Below, in pieces: positions 1-8,690 of a stretch of DNA of 64,000 nucleotides. The translations under genes and the position numbers were made by a program. Origin of the DNA: Furfurilactobacillus milii (lineage in GTDB: Bacteria > Bacillota > Bacilli > Lactobacillales > Lactobacillaceae); contig NZ_WEZQ01000011.1 of assembly GCF_009864005.1 (NCBI RefSeq), forward strand, positions 1-64,000, in the 5' to 3' direction. Under the pieces are notes generated by a model. It ran no database searches, was not told where the DNA came from, and saw only the letters and a list, made by a program, of their open reading frames with translations. Numbering within the stretch: position 1 is the stretch's first letter; each line of letters opens with the position of its first letter.

Positions 1-4
1 GAAA

Positions 5-39
5 CGGCCTCACTCCAGATGAATACTGGAATGAAGCCG
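5..39 (-). terminator. possible terminator hairpin at window edge
   Basis: Imperfect inverted repeat with arms around CTCCAG and CTGGAA plus flanking GCC/GGC pairs. Read on the minus strand it is followed only by a short T run. It lies downstream of the acidic protein gene that ends at 130 and could terminate it, but the weak T tract leaves this uncertain. Confidence 0.3.
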
Positions 40-129
40 CTTAGAGAATACCAAAACTTTATATTATTTCATCTGTCAACTTGACAGGGCACAGTGCATA
101 TGAATTCGCGGCCTTACTGTCTATACTGT

Positions 130-495
130 TTAGTAGGTTTCATCTTCAACCAAACCACCGTTTGGCTTCAACTCATTTACACCCAATTCTTTACCCAAAA
201 CAAGTAATGCGTCTTCACGCGTCTTGATTTGATCCATATCCCAAATTGCGGAATGAATGGATGAATCATCATAATCAAATTGTTCAAAGTAAATATATGG
301 GTCTGAGTTACGGTCTTCTGAAGCTGCGATAATCTTAGTCGAGAAGCCATGCGCCCAATCCCGATCGTCTAATTTCGGAAAGTCCTTTACTGAAATAAAG
401 CCCTTGTCTGCAATAATATCTAAGGCTTTCTTAACGTCGGCATCGTCATATTCAATGTTGGCATCATTATATTGTCCGTTCTCGTCTGCCATCAT
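130..495 (-). CDS. hypothetical acidic protein, about 121 aa
   Basis: I do not recognise this family. The protein is small, soluble-looking and strongly acidic, with no membrane segment or signal peptide and a high share of D, E and Y. A GAGGAG ribosome binding site directly abuts the first ATG at 501, so initiation is more likely at the ATG at 495 or the next one at 492, which have normal spacing. It stands alone: no close neighbour is co-transcribed, and upstream lies a long non-coding stretch that holds a structured RNA element. Codon use looks like the neighbours. Function unknown. Confidence 0.7.
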   Translation of the reverse strand: MMADENGQYNDANIEYDDADVKKALDIIADKGFISVKDFPKLDDRDWAHGFSTKIIAASEDRNSDPYIYFEQFDYDDSSIHSAIWDMDQIKTREDALLVLGKELGVNELKPNGGLVEDETY

Positions 496-698
496 CAGCA
501 TCTCCTCTTTATTTATAAATCCAGCATAGCACTGTGGATTTTAAATGGTAAGCGAATCCACTCTTTTCTACTGACCATCTTAATATCTGTCGTTCCAGCC
601 AATAGAGACGCCGTTTGCCTCCACTATGTAATGGTTGGTTTCTTCCAACATTTAGATAAAAGGCTAATCACATAAATGTCGTTCATCTATTCTGTTAT

Positions 699-886
699 AT
701 GAGCTGGAGGGCGTCAGCATTGAAACCAAGTCGTGAAGGTTCTGTTAATCCGCGGTTTTACGGATTTACAGAACGGACGGTCATGAAGACTCGGTTTTGG
801 AGGCTTCATGACGAGGTGAGAGACTATGGTTTGCAGGCTCGAACCGGTCCCACGACGGTGTTGCAATGTTGACAACCGTAAGCGCA
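699..886 (+). ncRNA. structured RNA element, family I, copy 1
   Basis: First of three copies (others near 26300 and 44950). The closing helix P1 pairs 713-722 with 864-873. Inside it lie a second helix (GTTCTGT with ACAGAAC, capped by an AATCCG/CGGATT hairpin), a third helix (GTCATGAAG with CTTCATGAC), the conserved block GAACCGGTCCCACG and a short CAC/GTG hairpin. Helices keep pairing while bases differ between copies. A G-T pair in P1 works only if the plus strand is transcribed. A promoter-like TATAAT at 1008-1013 sits between the element and the next gene, so it is not obviously that gene's leader. Unknown function. Confidence 0.7.
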
Positions 887-985
887 AGCACAACTATACG
901 GAAGATAAAACGTATTAGATCAGTGTTTAAGGTCAATAATGACAACTTAATCGTTACTTATTTACGAATAAGCGCGTAAAGTGTT

Positions 986-1013
986 TTGTTCTCTATAGCT
1001 GGCGCGTTATAAT
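986..1013 (+). promoter_or_regulatory. promoter of the CorC-like gene
   Basis: TTGTTC at 986-991, a 16-bp spacer and a consensus TATAAT at 1008-1013. The predicted transcription start near 1020 leaves an unusually short leader of under 20 nt before the ATG at 1038. Confidence 0.6.
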
Positions 1014-1037
1014 TGTGGCAGACTTTTGAAACAAGAA

Positions 1038-2432
1038 ATGGGGAATATTCCGTTGGATAGTGGTGAAATAATTAGCAACTTAGTCATTATGCTAATTACT
1101 TTTGTATTTGCTACCTTTTTCGTGGCGGCTGAATTTGCGCTGGTGCAAACGCGGCCTAGTGTTCTGGAAGAAGAACAGGATAAACGCGAAAAGACATCAA
1201 AGAAGATCGATGTGGCCACCAGAATGGTCCACAACTTAAATGAATATTTATCAACAACACAGGTTGGTACCACGCTGTGTGGGATTATCCTTGGTTGGAT
1301 TGGTGAAGAAACCGTAACAACGATGTTGGTTGACCTGTTTGGCATCGTTAACCTCAATTTCAATACAACCTTGGCACATGCTATCGGTTCTGTTGTTGGG
1401 ATTATCTTGCTGACTTACTTTGAAGTGGTTATCACCGAAATCGTACCAAAAAACATCGCGATTGACCGGCCATTCCAAGTTTTGATGTTGGTTGTTACGC
1501 CTTTGCGTTATTTCCATGTCGCTTTCTACCCATTTGTTTGGTTATTAAACACTTCGGCAAACGGCATCGTGAAAATGATGGGGATGAAACCTGCTTCTGA
1601 AAGTGACGAAGCCTTCAGTCAGGCTGAAATCCTGAATTTGTCACGAAACGCCGTCTCTGGTGGTGAACTGGATCAGGAAGATTACGTGTTCATGCAGCGG
1701 GCGTTTGAAATGAACGACAAGGTTGCCCGTGACATCATGATCGACCGTACACAGTTGGAAGTCGTCGACGTCACTGACACCGTTAAGGACGCTCTGCAGG
1801 TTTACTTAACTGAGCAATTCAGTCGTCTCCCCGTTGTCGCTGATGGTGACAAGGATAAGATCTTGGGTTACGTCTTTAACTACGACTTGATCCGTCAAAG
1901 TCAGGTTGACGATTCCATCAGTGTTGCGAAAGTTTTGCGCAACATTATCACGGTACCCGAAACCATGCCAATTCAAGATGTGCTGAAACAAATGATCAAC
2001 AAGCAAACGCCAATCGTTGTGGTTGTTGATGAATATGGTGGTACTTCTGGGATCGTTACGGATAAGGATATCTACGAAGAACTGTTCGGCACTGTTCATG
2101 ACGAAATCGATGATGTTTCTGACGAATATATCTTCAAGCAAGATGATGGTTCTTACCATGTTTCTGGGAAAATGACGTTATATGATTTTGAACGTTATTT
2201 CCAAACGGACATCAAGAAGTTTGAAGAGTCTGAAGTGGTTACGCTGACAGGTTACATCATTGAAGCGGACCCCGACATCAAGGCTGGTGACAGTTATCAA
2301 ATTGGTGACTTCCAATTTACCGCCCTTGATTACGAAAACGCCTATATTAACTGGTTTGAAGTAATTCGCAAACCCGTTGAAAATGAAGAAACAAATAGTG
2401 ATTCCGAAGCACCTGTAAGTGAAGAAAAATAA
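1038..2432 (+). CDS. CNNM/CorC-HlyC family transporter-like membrane protein
   Basis: About 464 aa. The N-terminal roughly 190 residues hold several hydrophobic segments of the DUF21 (CNNM) type, followed by a pair of CBS domains (about 200-330, containing ARDIMIDR and PIVVVVDEYGG) and a C-terminal CorC_HlyC domain (about 350-430). Members act at the cytoplasmic membrane and are linked to Mg2+/Co2+ export or resistance, often wrongly named haemolysins. The start is uncertain: a TTG at 1026 is also in frame, neither start has a good Shine-Dalgarno, and the promoter is very close. Monocistronic, ending at a strong terminator. Confidence 0.88.
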   Translation: MGNIPLDSGEIISNLVIMLITFVFATFFVAAEFALVQTRPSVLEEEQDKREKTSKKIDVATRMVHNLNEYLSTTQVGTTLCGIILGWIGEETVTTMLVDLFGIVNLNFNTTLAHAIGSVVGIILLTYFEVVITEIVPKNIAIDRPFQVLMLVVTPLRYFHVAFYPFVWLLNTSANGIVKMMGMKPASESDEAFSQAEILNLSRNAVSGGELDQEDYVFMQRAFEMNDKVARDIMIDRTQLEVVDVTDTVKDALQVYLTEQFSRLPVVADGDKDKILGYVFNYDLIRQSQVDDSISVAKVLRNIITVPETMPIQDVLKQMINKQTPIVVVVDEYGGTSGIVTDKDIYEELFGTVHDEIDDVSDEYIFKQDDGSYHVSGKMTLYDFERYFQTDIKKFEESEVVTLTGYIIEADPDIKAGDSYQIGDFQFTALDYENAYINWFEVIRKPVENEETNSDSEAPVSEEK

Positions 2433-2442
2433 TTATTTTTAA

Positions 2443-2486
2443 AAGGCTCATCACTCCTCCGAAAGCGGAAGAATGATGAGCCTTTC
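2443..2486. terminator. bidirectional intrinsic terminator
   Basis: GC-containing stem AGGCTCATCA with TGATGAGCCT, with A and T runs on either side. It separates the convergent CorC-like and HAD genes. Confidence 0.85.
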
Positions 2487-2547
2487 TAGTAGCATCTTCA
2501 CGATAATCAGCATTGAGAATTAGTCCCGATATACAAAAATGAAGGTC

Positions 2548-3384
2548 TCAATGCTCTTGAGCCTCCGCCAAATCTGACGCAGTGATACCAAACATCTTCA
2601 TCAAAAACTTGGGCACACCATCTTCGTCGACCGGAACGGTTGTTGTCGCCGCTTGATCAATCACTGCTTGTGGAGAATCAGCCATCGCAACACTGGTCTG
2701 TGCCTCGCTGAACATTGGCGCATCATTGAGTCCGTTACCGAACACAATAGTATGCGCGGCATCGATATGTAGCTGTTGTTGTACTGACCTGAGCGCAGTT
2801 GCCTTACTGACATCCTTTGGAATTAACTCGATGTTCCACGGATTTGATGCTGACAATGAGAATAAACCAGTCTCCGCAAACGCTTGACGCGCTAGCGCTA
2901 ACTTGTCGCCGTAGTGTGACACTGCCAGGCCATTTGTAATCGTATCTGCGATCGTTTTTACATCGACGATATCTTTCAAGTAAATCGTATCGGTGTCAAC
3001 GCCGCGGCGTAAGAATCGCATATGCTCAATCGCCTCGTGTTCAGTGGACGTATGAAAAGTATCCTTCAAGTTGAACAAACGGAGTGTTAGTCCGTAGCGC
3101 TCACAAATTTCATACGCAGCGATGGCGGCATCCGTGCCAAGCTGCGTTTGATGAATCTGATCGCCTTGCGCAATCACCGCCCCATTGGAACAGATGATGT
3201 TCATGTCAGGACTTAATTGATTGCCAATTGACCGCGCCAATGCAAGCAATCGTCCACTAGCAATATATGTTTCATGACCCTCCGCACGAAGTTTGGCAAA
3301 CACTGCCTTCGTCAAGGGTGACACAATTTGGCTCTTTGGAATTAACGTGCCATCAATATCTGTAACAATTAAATAATGTGCCAT
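2548..3384 (-). CDS. Cof-type HAD-IIB sugar/nucleotide phosphatase
   Basis: About 278 aa. The N terminus carries the catalytic DIDGT motif (nucleophile D9, acid/base D11), and the C terminal part has GNGLNDAPMF, the metal-binding motif IV, with a typical type IIB cap between. Such enzymes hydrolyse phosphorylated sugars or cofactor intermediates in the cytosol; the substrate cannot be read from sequence. I chose the ATG at 3384 because GGAGG lies just upstream and the protein then begins right before the first beta strand. The longer frame to 3468 adds an unlikely basic extension. Confidence 0.88.
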   Translation of the reverse strand: MAHYLIVTDIDGTLIPKSQIVSPLTKAVFAKLRAEGHETYIASGRLLALARSIGNQLSPDMNIICSNGAVIAQGDQIHQTQLGTDAAIAAYEICERYGLTLRLFNLKDTFHTSTEHEAIEHMRFLRRGVDTDTIYLKDIVDVKTIADTITNGLAVSHYGDKLALARQAFAETGLFSLSASNPWNIELIPKDVSKATALRSVQQQLHIDAAHTIVFGNGLNDAPMFSEAQTSVAMADSPQAVIDQAATTTVPVDEDGVPKFLMKMFGITASDLAEAQEH

Positions 3385-3520
3385 TAACAATTCCTCCGTT
3401 AACACCATTTTACGCCTGTTCATGATGCGTCTGGAAGCTAGATTGCGAATCGTCAAGACTGGTTTCAAAAAAATCCTTGCTGTACACTCAACTTAAATCA
3501 AAAACGAGGAGTTCATATGC

Positions 3521-3988
3521 ATGACGCCATTAAACATTCGCTACATATCTATTGAAGGAAACACCCGCAGCTTCGTCAGTCACCTGGCTGAATATGCTGA
3601 CAAACAACATGAAGAAAATGCTGATAAGCCCACACTTAAGGTTGAAGAAATCTCCGAACAATCAGATTTTATCGATGAAACAGAGCCCTACTTTGCGTTT
3701 GTCCCAACTTATCTAGACGGCGGCAATGGCATCGACAACGGTGTTAAAGAGCTAATGACAAATGTCCTTGGTGAATACATTGCTTATCATGATAATCGCA
3801 AACAATGTTTAGGCGTGATTGGTTCCGGTAACCGTAATTTCAACGAACAATATTGTTTAACAGCCCGTCGCTATGCCGACAAATATGGCTTCCCGTTTTT
3901 AGCCGATTATGAGTTGCGTGGAACGACCCGCGACGTCACCCGCATTTATGATTTAATCGTTAAAACGGCTATTCAAGCAGACAAATAA
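3521..3988 (+). CDS. nrdI: NrdI, flavodoxin-like ribonucleotide reductase activator
   Basis: 155 aa, the usual length for the family. NrdI is an FMN protein that supplies the oxidant for assembly of the dimanganese-tyrosyl cofactor of class Ib ribonucleotide reductase NrdE/NrdF. Diagnostic features visible are the N-terminal phosphate loop GNTRSF, the YLDGGNGIDNG segment and the GVIGSGNRNFNEQYC motif. The start is set by AACGAGGAG about nine bases upstream. It stands alone here, away from nrdHEF, which is common in lactobacilli. Confidence 0.93.
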   Translation: MTPLNIRYISIEGNTRSFVSHLAEYADKQHEENADKPTLKVEEISEQSDFIDETEPYFAFVPTYLDGGNGIDNGVKELMTNVLGEYIAYHDNRKQCLGVIGSGNRNFNEQYCLTARRYADKYGFPFLADYELRGTTRDVTRIYDLIVKTAIQADK

Positions 3989-4043
3989 AAATATCCTGAA
4001 CAATGTGCACGTTCGCAAGTGCCGCACTGTTCAGGATATTTTT
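3988..4043. terminator. bidirectional intrinsic terminator
   Basis: Long stem AATATCCTGAACA with its complement TGTTCAGGATATT, flanked by A and T runs. It separates convergent nrdI and the MFS gene. Confidence 0.88.
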
Positions 4044-4057
4044 CATTTAACGAATAA

Positions 4058-5227
4058 TTATTTCGAAATTTTAGCTTGTTGTTTAACCCGTTCTGAGTGT
4101 GCGCGCCAATAAACGGCAATCAACGCAATCATCTGCACGCCACCAACCGCCATGAATAAAACCGGGAATGTTGCATAATCTAGCATAAAGCCACCAAATA
4201 GCGGACCCAATGCACGGCCAAATGCAATCGCCATGTTTGCAAAGCCTTGATAGCGGCCGGCTTCACTAGCGGGCGCTTTAACGGCGATCCAAGCTGGCAA
4301 GGCCGGGTGACCAATCATTTCACCAAACGTAAGCACGATCATAGTGATCACAAACATTGCGTAGGTTCGGGCAAAAATCAGCATAAAGAACGACGCTGCA
4401 AATAGCGTGATCCCAACAACAATGACGTTTTCAATCTTAAATCGCTCACTCCAGCGCGTAATTACTGGCTGTAACAGCACGATAATGACCCCGTTCAAAG
4501 TCCACAACAGGCTATAATTCAGCACGGGAATGCCTAAATTGGTCATGTGAACCGAAATCACACTCTCCCATTGTGAATACGCCAGGTTAATCGCCAGCAA
4601 TAACACTAAAATCAACGTGATCAAAACAGTTGGCCGTGAGCGCTTTGGCGTACCATTGGTCTTAGGATTCTTAGATTGTGCCGTTGACCTGTTCGTTTGT
4701 GTTTGCGGTTTAACATTAAAGTGTAAGGCCACGACGAGCGTTAGCGCCGCGTAACAAACGGCAGCAATAATGAAAACCGTCGTAATACCAAATTTAATGG
4801 CATAACCGACAATCAATGTCCCAATCACGACCCCGATATTCATTGACACGTAAAGCATGTTAAAAACATGCCGTGTCGAGGTAGATTTCACCCATGTTGC
4901 CAGTGAATTCAAAATGGTCATGTTGACACCGTCGCCAAACCCGACAACTAGCAACAAAATGCCATATACCGGCCAACCATGCCAGAATATCAAGGCGACT
5001 ACAGCTAGAGTAGCCAAAGCTGCTGACAGTACCCCCGTTTGATATGGTTTCCAGTGATCAAATAAATAGCCACCAACTGAGTCACCGACGATCATCATCA
5101 AGGACATCCCCAATAACACCAGTCCTGATAAAGTAAGTGATTCATGAAGATAATTATGTAGATAAATCGTCGTTAGTGGCCATAAGAAACTCGCCCCGCT
5201 GTTATTCAACATGGATGCTACAAACAA
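4058..5227 (-). CDS. MFS multidrug-type efflux transporter
   Basis: At least 389 aa with about 12 hydrophobic segments in two halves separated by a polar loop (about residues 170-200). Major facilitator of the drug:H+ antiporter type; the substrate is unknown. The open frame continues upstream of the ATG at 5227 and encodes residues that fit the first helix of this family (KFSWLFVASM). The only good ribosome binding site, AAGGAG at 5273-5278, would match a CTG at 5263 or an ATT at 5269, so the true start is probably a non-ATG codon about 12 residues upstream. Monocistronic. Confidence 0.85.
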   Translation of the reverse strand: MFVASMLNNSGASFLWPLTTIYLHNYLHESLTLSGLVLLGMSLMMIVGDSVGGYLFDHWKPYQTGVLSAALATLAVVALIFWHGWPVYGILLLVVGFGDGVNMTILNSLATWVKSTSTRHVFNMLYVSMNIGVVIGTLIVGYAIKFGITTVFIIAAVCYAALTLVVALHFNVKPQTQTNRSTAQSKNPKTNGTPKRSRPTVLITLILVLLLAINLAYSQWESVISVHMTNLGIPVLNYSLLWTLNGVIIVLLQPVITRWSERFKIENVIVVGITLFAASFFMLIFARTYAMFVITMIVLTFGEMIGHPALPAWIAVKAPASEAGRYQGFANMAIAFGRALGPLFGGFMLDYATFPVLFMAVGGVQMIALIAVYWRAHSERVKQQAKISK

Positions 5228-5548
5228 CCAGCTAAATTTAACTTCTGAACGTTGGGATGACAGAAAAATCCACTCCTTTGAGTTCGTTTGTCCTACTTAC
5301 CTCATTCTATCACGACGCCTAGATTAGGTCGCCTATGGACGGTTAATTGATATTTCTTCACAAGAATATTTATGAAAGTTACTTACTTAAAATTCGTACA
5401 TTGCCGTTTTGTAAAGTTCGTTTCGTTTACGTTTAAATTAAAAACATGTAAAAAGTTTACAAATGCTCATTTATTCACTTTAAATTCAACCGTTTGCCTG
5501 CTATGATGTAAACGTAAACAAATAAGGACACATAAAGGAGATTGCTTC
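5228..5548 (+). promoter_or_regulatory. adhP regulatory region with two cre-like sites
   Basis: Non-coding stretch. It has TATGAT at 5502-5507 as -10 with a weak TTTAAA at 5479-5484. TGTAAACGTAAACA at 5507-5520 overlaps the -10 and fits the CcpA cre consensus at 13 of 14 positions. An inverted copy of its core (GTTTACGTTTA) lies near 5427-5437. A separate perfect palindrome TGTAAA-AAG-TTTACA lies at 5447-5461. CcpA control is inferred; the palindrome's protein is unknown. Confidence 0.6.
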
Positions 5549-6571
5549 ATGAAAGCTGCTGTTGTTAGAGAACCAGTCGACGGATTTGTTGACGTTAAAG
5601 ATGTTACATTACGTGATTTAAAACCTGGTGAAGCTTTAGTAGATGTTGAATACTGTGGTCTTTGTCACACTGACCTTCACGTTGCTGCCGGTGACTTTGG
5701 TGAAAAGCCTGGCCGGATTATCGGTCATGAAGGTGTTGGGATCGTTTCTAAGGTTGCTGATGGCGTTGATGCCGTTAAAGTTGGCGACCGTGTCTCCATT
5801 GCTTGGTTCTTCAAGGGCTGTGGCCACTGTGAATATTGTCTGACTGGCCGTGAAACACTTTGCCGTCAGGTTCAAAACTCTGGTTTCACTGTTGACGGTG
5901 CGATGGCTGAACAAGTTATCGTTGACGCTAACTACGCTGTTAAGGTTCCAGATGGCTTGGACCCTGTTGAAGCAACTTCCTTAACTTGTGCCGGTGTTAC
6001 GATGTACAAAGCAATCAAGGTTGCTGACGTAAAGCCTGGCCAATGGGTATCTGTTGTCGGTGCCGGTGGTTTAGGTAACTTGGCTATCCAATACGCTAAA
6101 CACGTATTTGGCGCCCACGTTGTTGCTGTTGATGGTAACCCTGACAAATTGCAAGCTGCTAAAGAAGCCGGTGCTGATTTGCTGATCAACCGTCACGATG
6201 GTGATGTTGACAAGCAAATCCAAGAAAAGGTTGGCGGTGTTCACGCTGCTTTGGTTACTGCTGTTACTACTGCAGCCTTCGACCAAGCCGTTGACTCACT
6301 CCGTCCTGATGGTAAATTAGTTGCCGTTGCCTTACCACAAGGTGACATGAAATTGAACATCGCTAAGACGGTTCTTGATGGTATCGTCGTTGCCGGTTCA
6401 TTGGTTGGTACTCGCCAAGACTTAGCCGAAACATTCCAGTTCGGTGCTGAAGGTTTGGTTCACCCAATCGTTAAGACTCGTAAATTATCAGAAATTAACG
6501 ACATGATCCAAGAATTAATGGACAACAAGGTTGTTGGCCGTAACGTCGTTGACTTCGTTCATAACAAGTAA
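5549..6571 (+). CDS. adhP: zinc-dependent alcohol dehydrogenase AdhP
   Basis: 340 aa, cytosolic medium-chain dehydrogenase that interconverts primary alcohols such as ethanol and aldehydes with NAD(H). Catalytic zinc ligands are visible in GLCHTDLH (C39) and GHEGVG (H60, E61). The structural zinc cluster is CGHCEYC followed by a fourth Cys, and the Rossmann motif is GAGGLG. The AAAGGAG site fixes the start. In heterofermenters such enzymes regenerate NAD+ from acetaldehyde. Codon use is highly biased, consistent with strong expression. Cre-like sites overlap the promoter. Confidence 0.93.
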   Translation: MKAAVVREPVDGFVDVKDVTLRDLKPGEALVDVEYCGLCHTDLHVAAGDFGEKPGRIIGHEGVGIVSKVADGVDAVKVGDRVSIAWFFKGCGHCEYCLTGRETLCRQVQNSGFTVDGAMAEQVIVDANYAVKVPDGLDPVEATSLTCAGVTMYKAIKVADVKPGQWVSVVGAGGLGNLAIQYAKHVFGAHVVAVDGNPDKLQAAKEAGADLLINRHDGDVDKQIQEKVGGVHAALVTAVTTAAFDQAVDSLRPDGKLVAVALPQGDMKLNIAKTVLDGIVVAGSLVGTRQDLAETFQFGAEGLVHPIVKTRKLSEINDMIQELMDNKVVGRNVVDFVHNK

Positions 6572-6575
6572 AAGA

Positions 6576-6712
6576 TTAAACCAGTGCGGACAAACCCGTA
6601 TTGAAATTGAGCACTAACGGAATAAGAACGATTAGCCGCACTTTGGCTGATGGTTCTTATTTTGTTAGGCGGAGATTTCAGGGTTTGGTAGCACGCCGAG
6701 TTTAAACCAGAG
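6576..6712 (+). ncRNA. long covarying hairpin, family II, copy A
   Basis: Nested inverted repeat. From outside in: GTGC/GCAC, CAAACCC/GGGTTTG, TGAAAT/ATTTCA, a 16-bp helix CTAAC...GAAC with GTTC...GTTAG containing two G-T pairs, then ATTAGCC/GGCTGAT around a 7-nt loop GCACTTT. A second copy near 47960 has the same architecture with different paired bases and loop GAACTTT. The G-T pairs assign the plus strand. It sits 3' of adhP and could also terminate that transcript, though no T tract follows. Confidence 0.6.
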
Positions 6713-6769
6713 TTATCGATACAGCTATAAACATCTTCCAGCTTAAATACCATTATTAATGGCTTAAAA

Positions 6770-7339
6770 CTAATCTATCCTGGCAAAAAAGTGTGCTACG
6801 CCTATCTCGAACATCGTTATAAAAATAGCAATCATCATTGCCGGTGGAAAAACCGTTAATGTAAGTACTAACCCTGTTACTTTAATGACGATATCAATAA
6901 TCACAGCCCGATCCGATAACGTATACAGCAGTCCAAGCGACAGATCATCGTTTGCCACATTCACTGAATGTGAGATTGCCATGTTACTGAGGGTCACAGC
7001 AAGAACGACCACGCCGTAGAATGCCTGCGCCGTGGGATTATCAAAATTGTCCGCGACTAAACTGGTCGTATATGGAAATAAAGAAGCAAAAAACAACATT
7101 AGTAGCGTGTAAATAACCGTTTGAGCATTGACCAATTTTACTTGTTGCCAATTATTGTGATGGGTCATCCACATGAGGCCAATCCAAAAGAATGATAAAG
7201 CATATGCAAAAAAGTTAATGCGTAAGTCCCACAAGCCAGCAGGTGTCACACTTGCTGGCTTTTTTAATTCCAGTACTAGAATGGTCATCACAATTGCAAG
7301 AACCGCGTCCGTAAATGCAGCCAATCTATCTTTATCCAT
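6770..7339 (-). CDS. TMEM175-family (DUF1211) membrane protein, putative K+ channel
   Basis: 189 aa with about six hydrophobic segments. The first helix has RLAAFTDAVLAIVMTILVLEL, a close variant of the RxxxFSDAV signature of TMEM175-like proteins. Bacterial members form leak-type potassium channels in the cytoplasmic membrane. AGGAGG seven to eight bases before the ATG fixes the start. It is divergent from the flavodoxin gene. The transport role is inferred from the family only. Confidence 0.85.
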   Translation of the reverse strand: MDKDRLAAFTDAVLAIVMTILVLELKKPASVTPAGLWDLRINFFAYALSFFWIGLMWMTHHNNWQQVKLVNAQTVIYTLLMLFFASLFPYTTSLVADNFDNPTAQAFYGVVVLAVTLSNMAISHSVNVANDDLSLGLLYTLSDRAVIIDIVIKVTGLVLTLTVFPPAMMIAIFITMFEIGVAHFFARID

Positions 7340-7442
7340 AAATACCTCCTACATGGTTGCCTTAAACTGCACTTTAAGGTGTATTGTGCGTTTGTAAATG
7401 ACCAGCAAAACCGTTTGCTAGAAAGGAAACTCAAACTATATT

Positions 7443-7919
7443 ATGAATCAACAATCCATTATCCTCTATTTCACTAGTTCCGGTACCACCCGTCAAGCGG
7501 CAAACAATATTGCTCAGTTGACCGGTGTGAAAGCATTCGCCGTCCAGTCAACACCACCGTATCCCCAAGGATACGATGCCGTTGTTGAAGTTGGCAAACA
7601 TGAACTGGACGCCCAAATCCATCCCCAGCTAGATTTAACTACTCTTCCAGATATTACATCTTTTAAGAACATTTTTATCGGCTTTCCAACATGGTGGCAA
7701 CAACCACCAATGATTATCCATTCTTTATTTGATCAGTTGGATTTTAAAAATAAAACTATCATTCCCTTTACTACAAGCATGAGTACGCCTATCACCGATT
7801 CAATGCCGTATCTGCAAAAAATGGCTGCATCCTTTAGTGGCATCACCGTCGTTGATGGCATTCGCTACACAAATGACAAGGCACTTAGAGACTATCTAAA
7901 ACAACACGAATTACTTTAA
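7443..7919 (+). CDS. flavodoxin family protein
   Basis: 158 aa. The N terminus has the FMN phosphate-binding loop in the form TSSGTTRQAA, and later segments IFIGFPTWWQQPP and PFTTSMSTP match the isoalloxazine-contacting loops of the flavodoxin_4 group. Likely a cytosolic FMN-dependent reductase or electron carrier; partner unknown. The Shine-Dalgarno AAAGGA is about 15 bases from the ATG, longer than usual. The next gene starts 36 bp downstream on the same strand, so the two are probably co-transcribed. Confidence 0.85.
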   Translation: MNQQSIILYFTSSGTTRQAANNIAQLTGVKAFAVQSTPPYPQGYDAVVEVGKHELDAQIHPQLDLTTLPDITSFKNIFIGFPTWWQQPPMIIHSLFDQLDFKNKTIIPFTTSMSTPITDSMPYLQKMAASFSGITVVDGIRYTNDKALRDYLKQHELL

Positions 7920-7955
7920 TTAACACTAATCGTTCTTTCAAACGGAGGTAAGACA

Positions 7956-8606
7956 ATGAACTTATTAATTTTAGCTGCAAATGGACAGATTGCCAGAATC
8001 GTTGAACATCGTATTTTGACTGAGCCAACCTTTAAAGATATCAATCTGACACTTGGCTTGCGCAATGTCAGTCGTTTAAACACTTTATCAAATAATCCGC
8101 GAGTTCGGTTAATTGAAGTTAATCTTGATGATACTGATGAAGTGAAAAGTGCCATGGCTAATCAGGACATGGTGGTCTCTGCGGTTGTTGACCACGATAA
8201 AACCAATCGACCAACAAAGAACATTATTGCTGCTGCTAAAGAAACGGGCACGAACCGAATTATTTCGACCAGTCTATTAGGCCTATACAACGAGGTTCCC
8301 GGTGAGTTTGGTCAGTGGAATCAACAAATGGTTGCCAGCGGTTTACCCGCAGCCATTAACGCTGACAAACTGCTATCAGAATCAGGTATTACTTACACAA
8401 CGCTTCGTTTGCCTTGGCTAAACGACCGTGACGAGGTTAATTATCACATCACAACACGCCATGAACCTTACGTCGGCGTTTCCGGTTCGCGCCAAAGCAT
8501 CGCTGATGTTGTATTGAAAATTGTTGCCGATCCCACCTTTGCGGCAAATGACAGCATTGGAATTGCTGATCCAGCCACTCAAGGTGAAAATCGGCCCGTT
8601 TACTAA
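7956..8606 (+). CDS. NAD(P)-binding (NmrA/SDR-like) protein
   Basis: 216 aa Rossmann protein of the atypical short-chain or NmrA/NAD(P)H-binding group: an N-terminal beta strand LLILAANGQIARIVEH (variant GxxGxxG), VVSAVVD after strand four, and ISTSLLGLYNEVPGE in the position of the SDR catalytic Ser/Tyr region, without a clear YxxxK. It may sense or use NAD(P)H with the upstream flavodoxin. ACGGAGG gives the start. Confidence 0.8.
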   Translation: MNLLILAANGQIARIVEHRILTEPTFKDINLTLGLRNVSRLNTLSNNPRVRLIEVNLDDTDEVKSAMANQDMVVSAVVDHDKTNRPTKNIIAAAKETGTNRIISTSLLGLYNEVPGEFGQWNQQMVASGLPAAINADKLLSESGITYTTLRLPWLNDRDEVNYHITTRHEPYVGVSGSRQSIADVVLKIVADPTFAANDSIGIADPATQGENRPVY

Positions 8607-8619
8607 AATAAACAGCAAA

Positions 8620-8673
8620 TGAAAATACGGATTGGTTAGCTCTCAAAACGAGGCTACCCAATCCGTATTTTTG
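8620..8673. terminator. bidirectional intrinsic terminator
   Basis: AAAATACGGATTGG and its complement CCAATCCGTATTTT flank an imperfect inner stem, between convergent genes. Confidence 0.85.
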
Positions 8674-8690
8674 TATTCACACTCTATATA

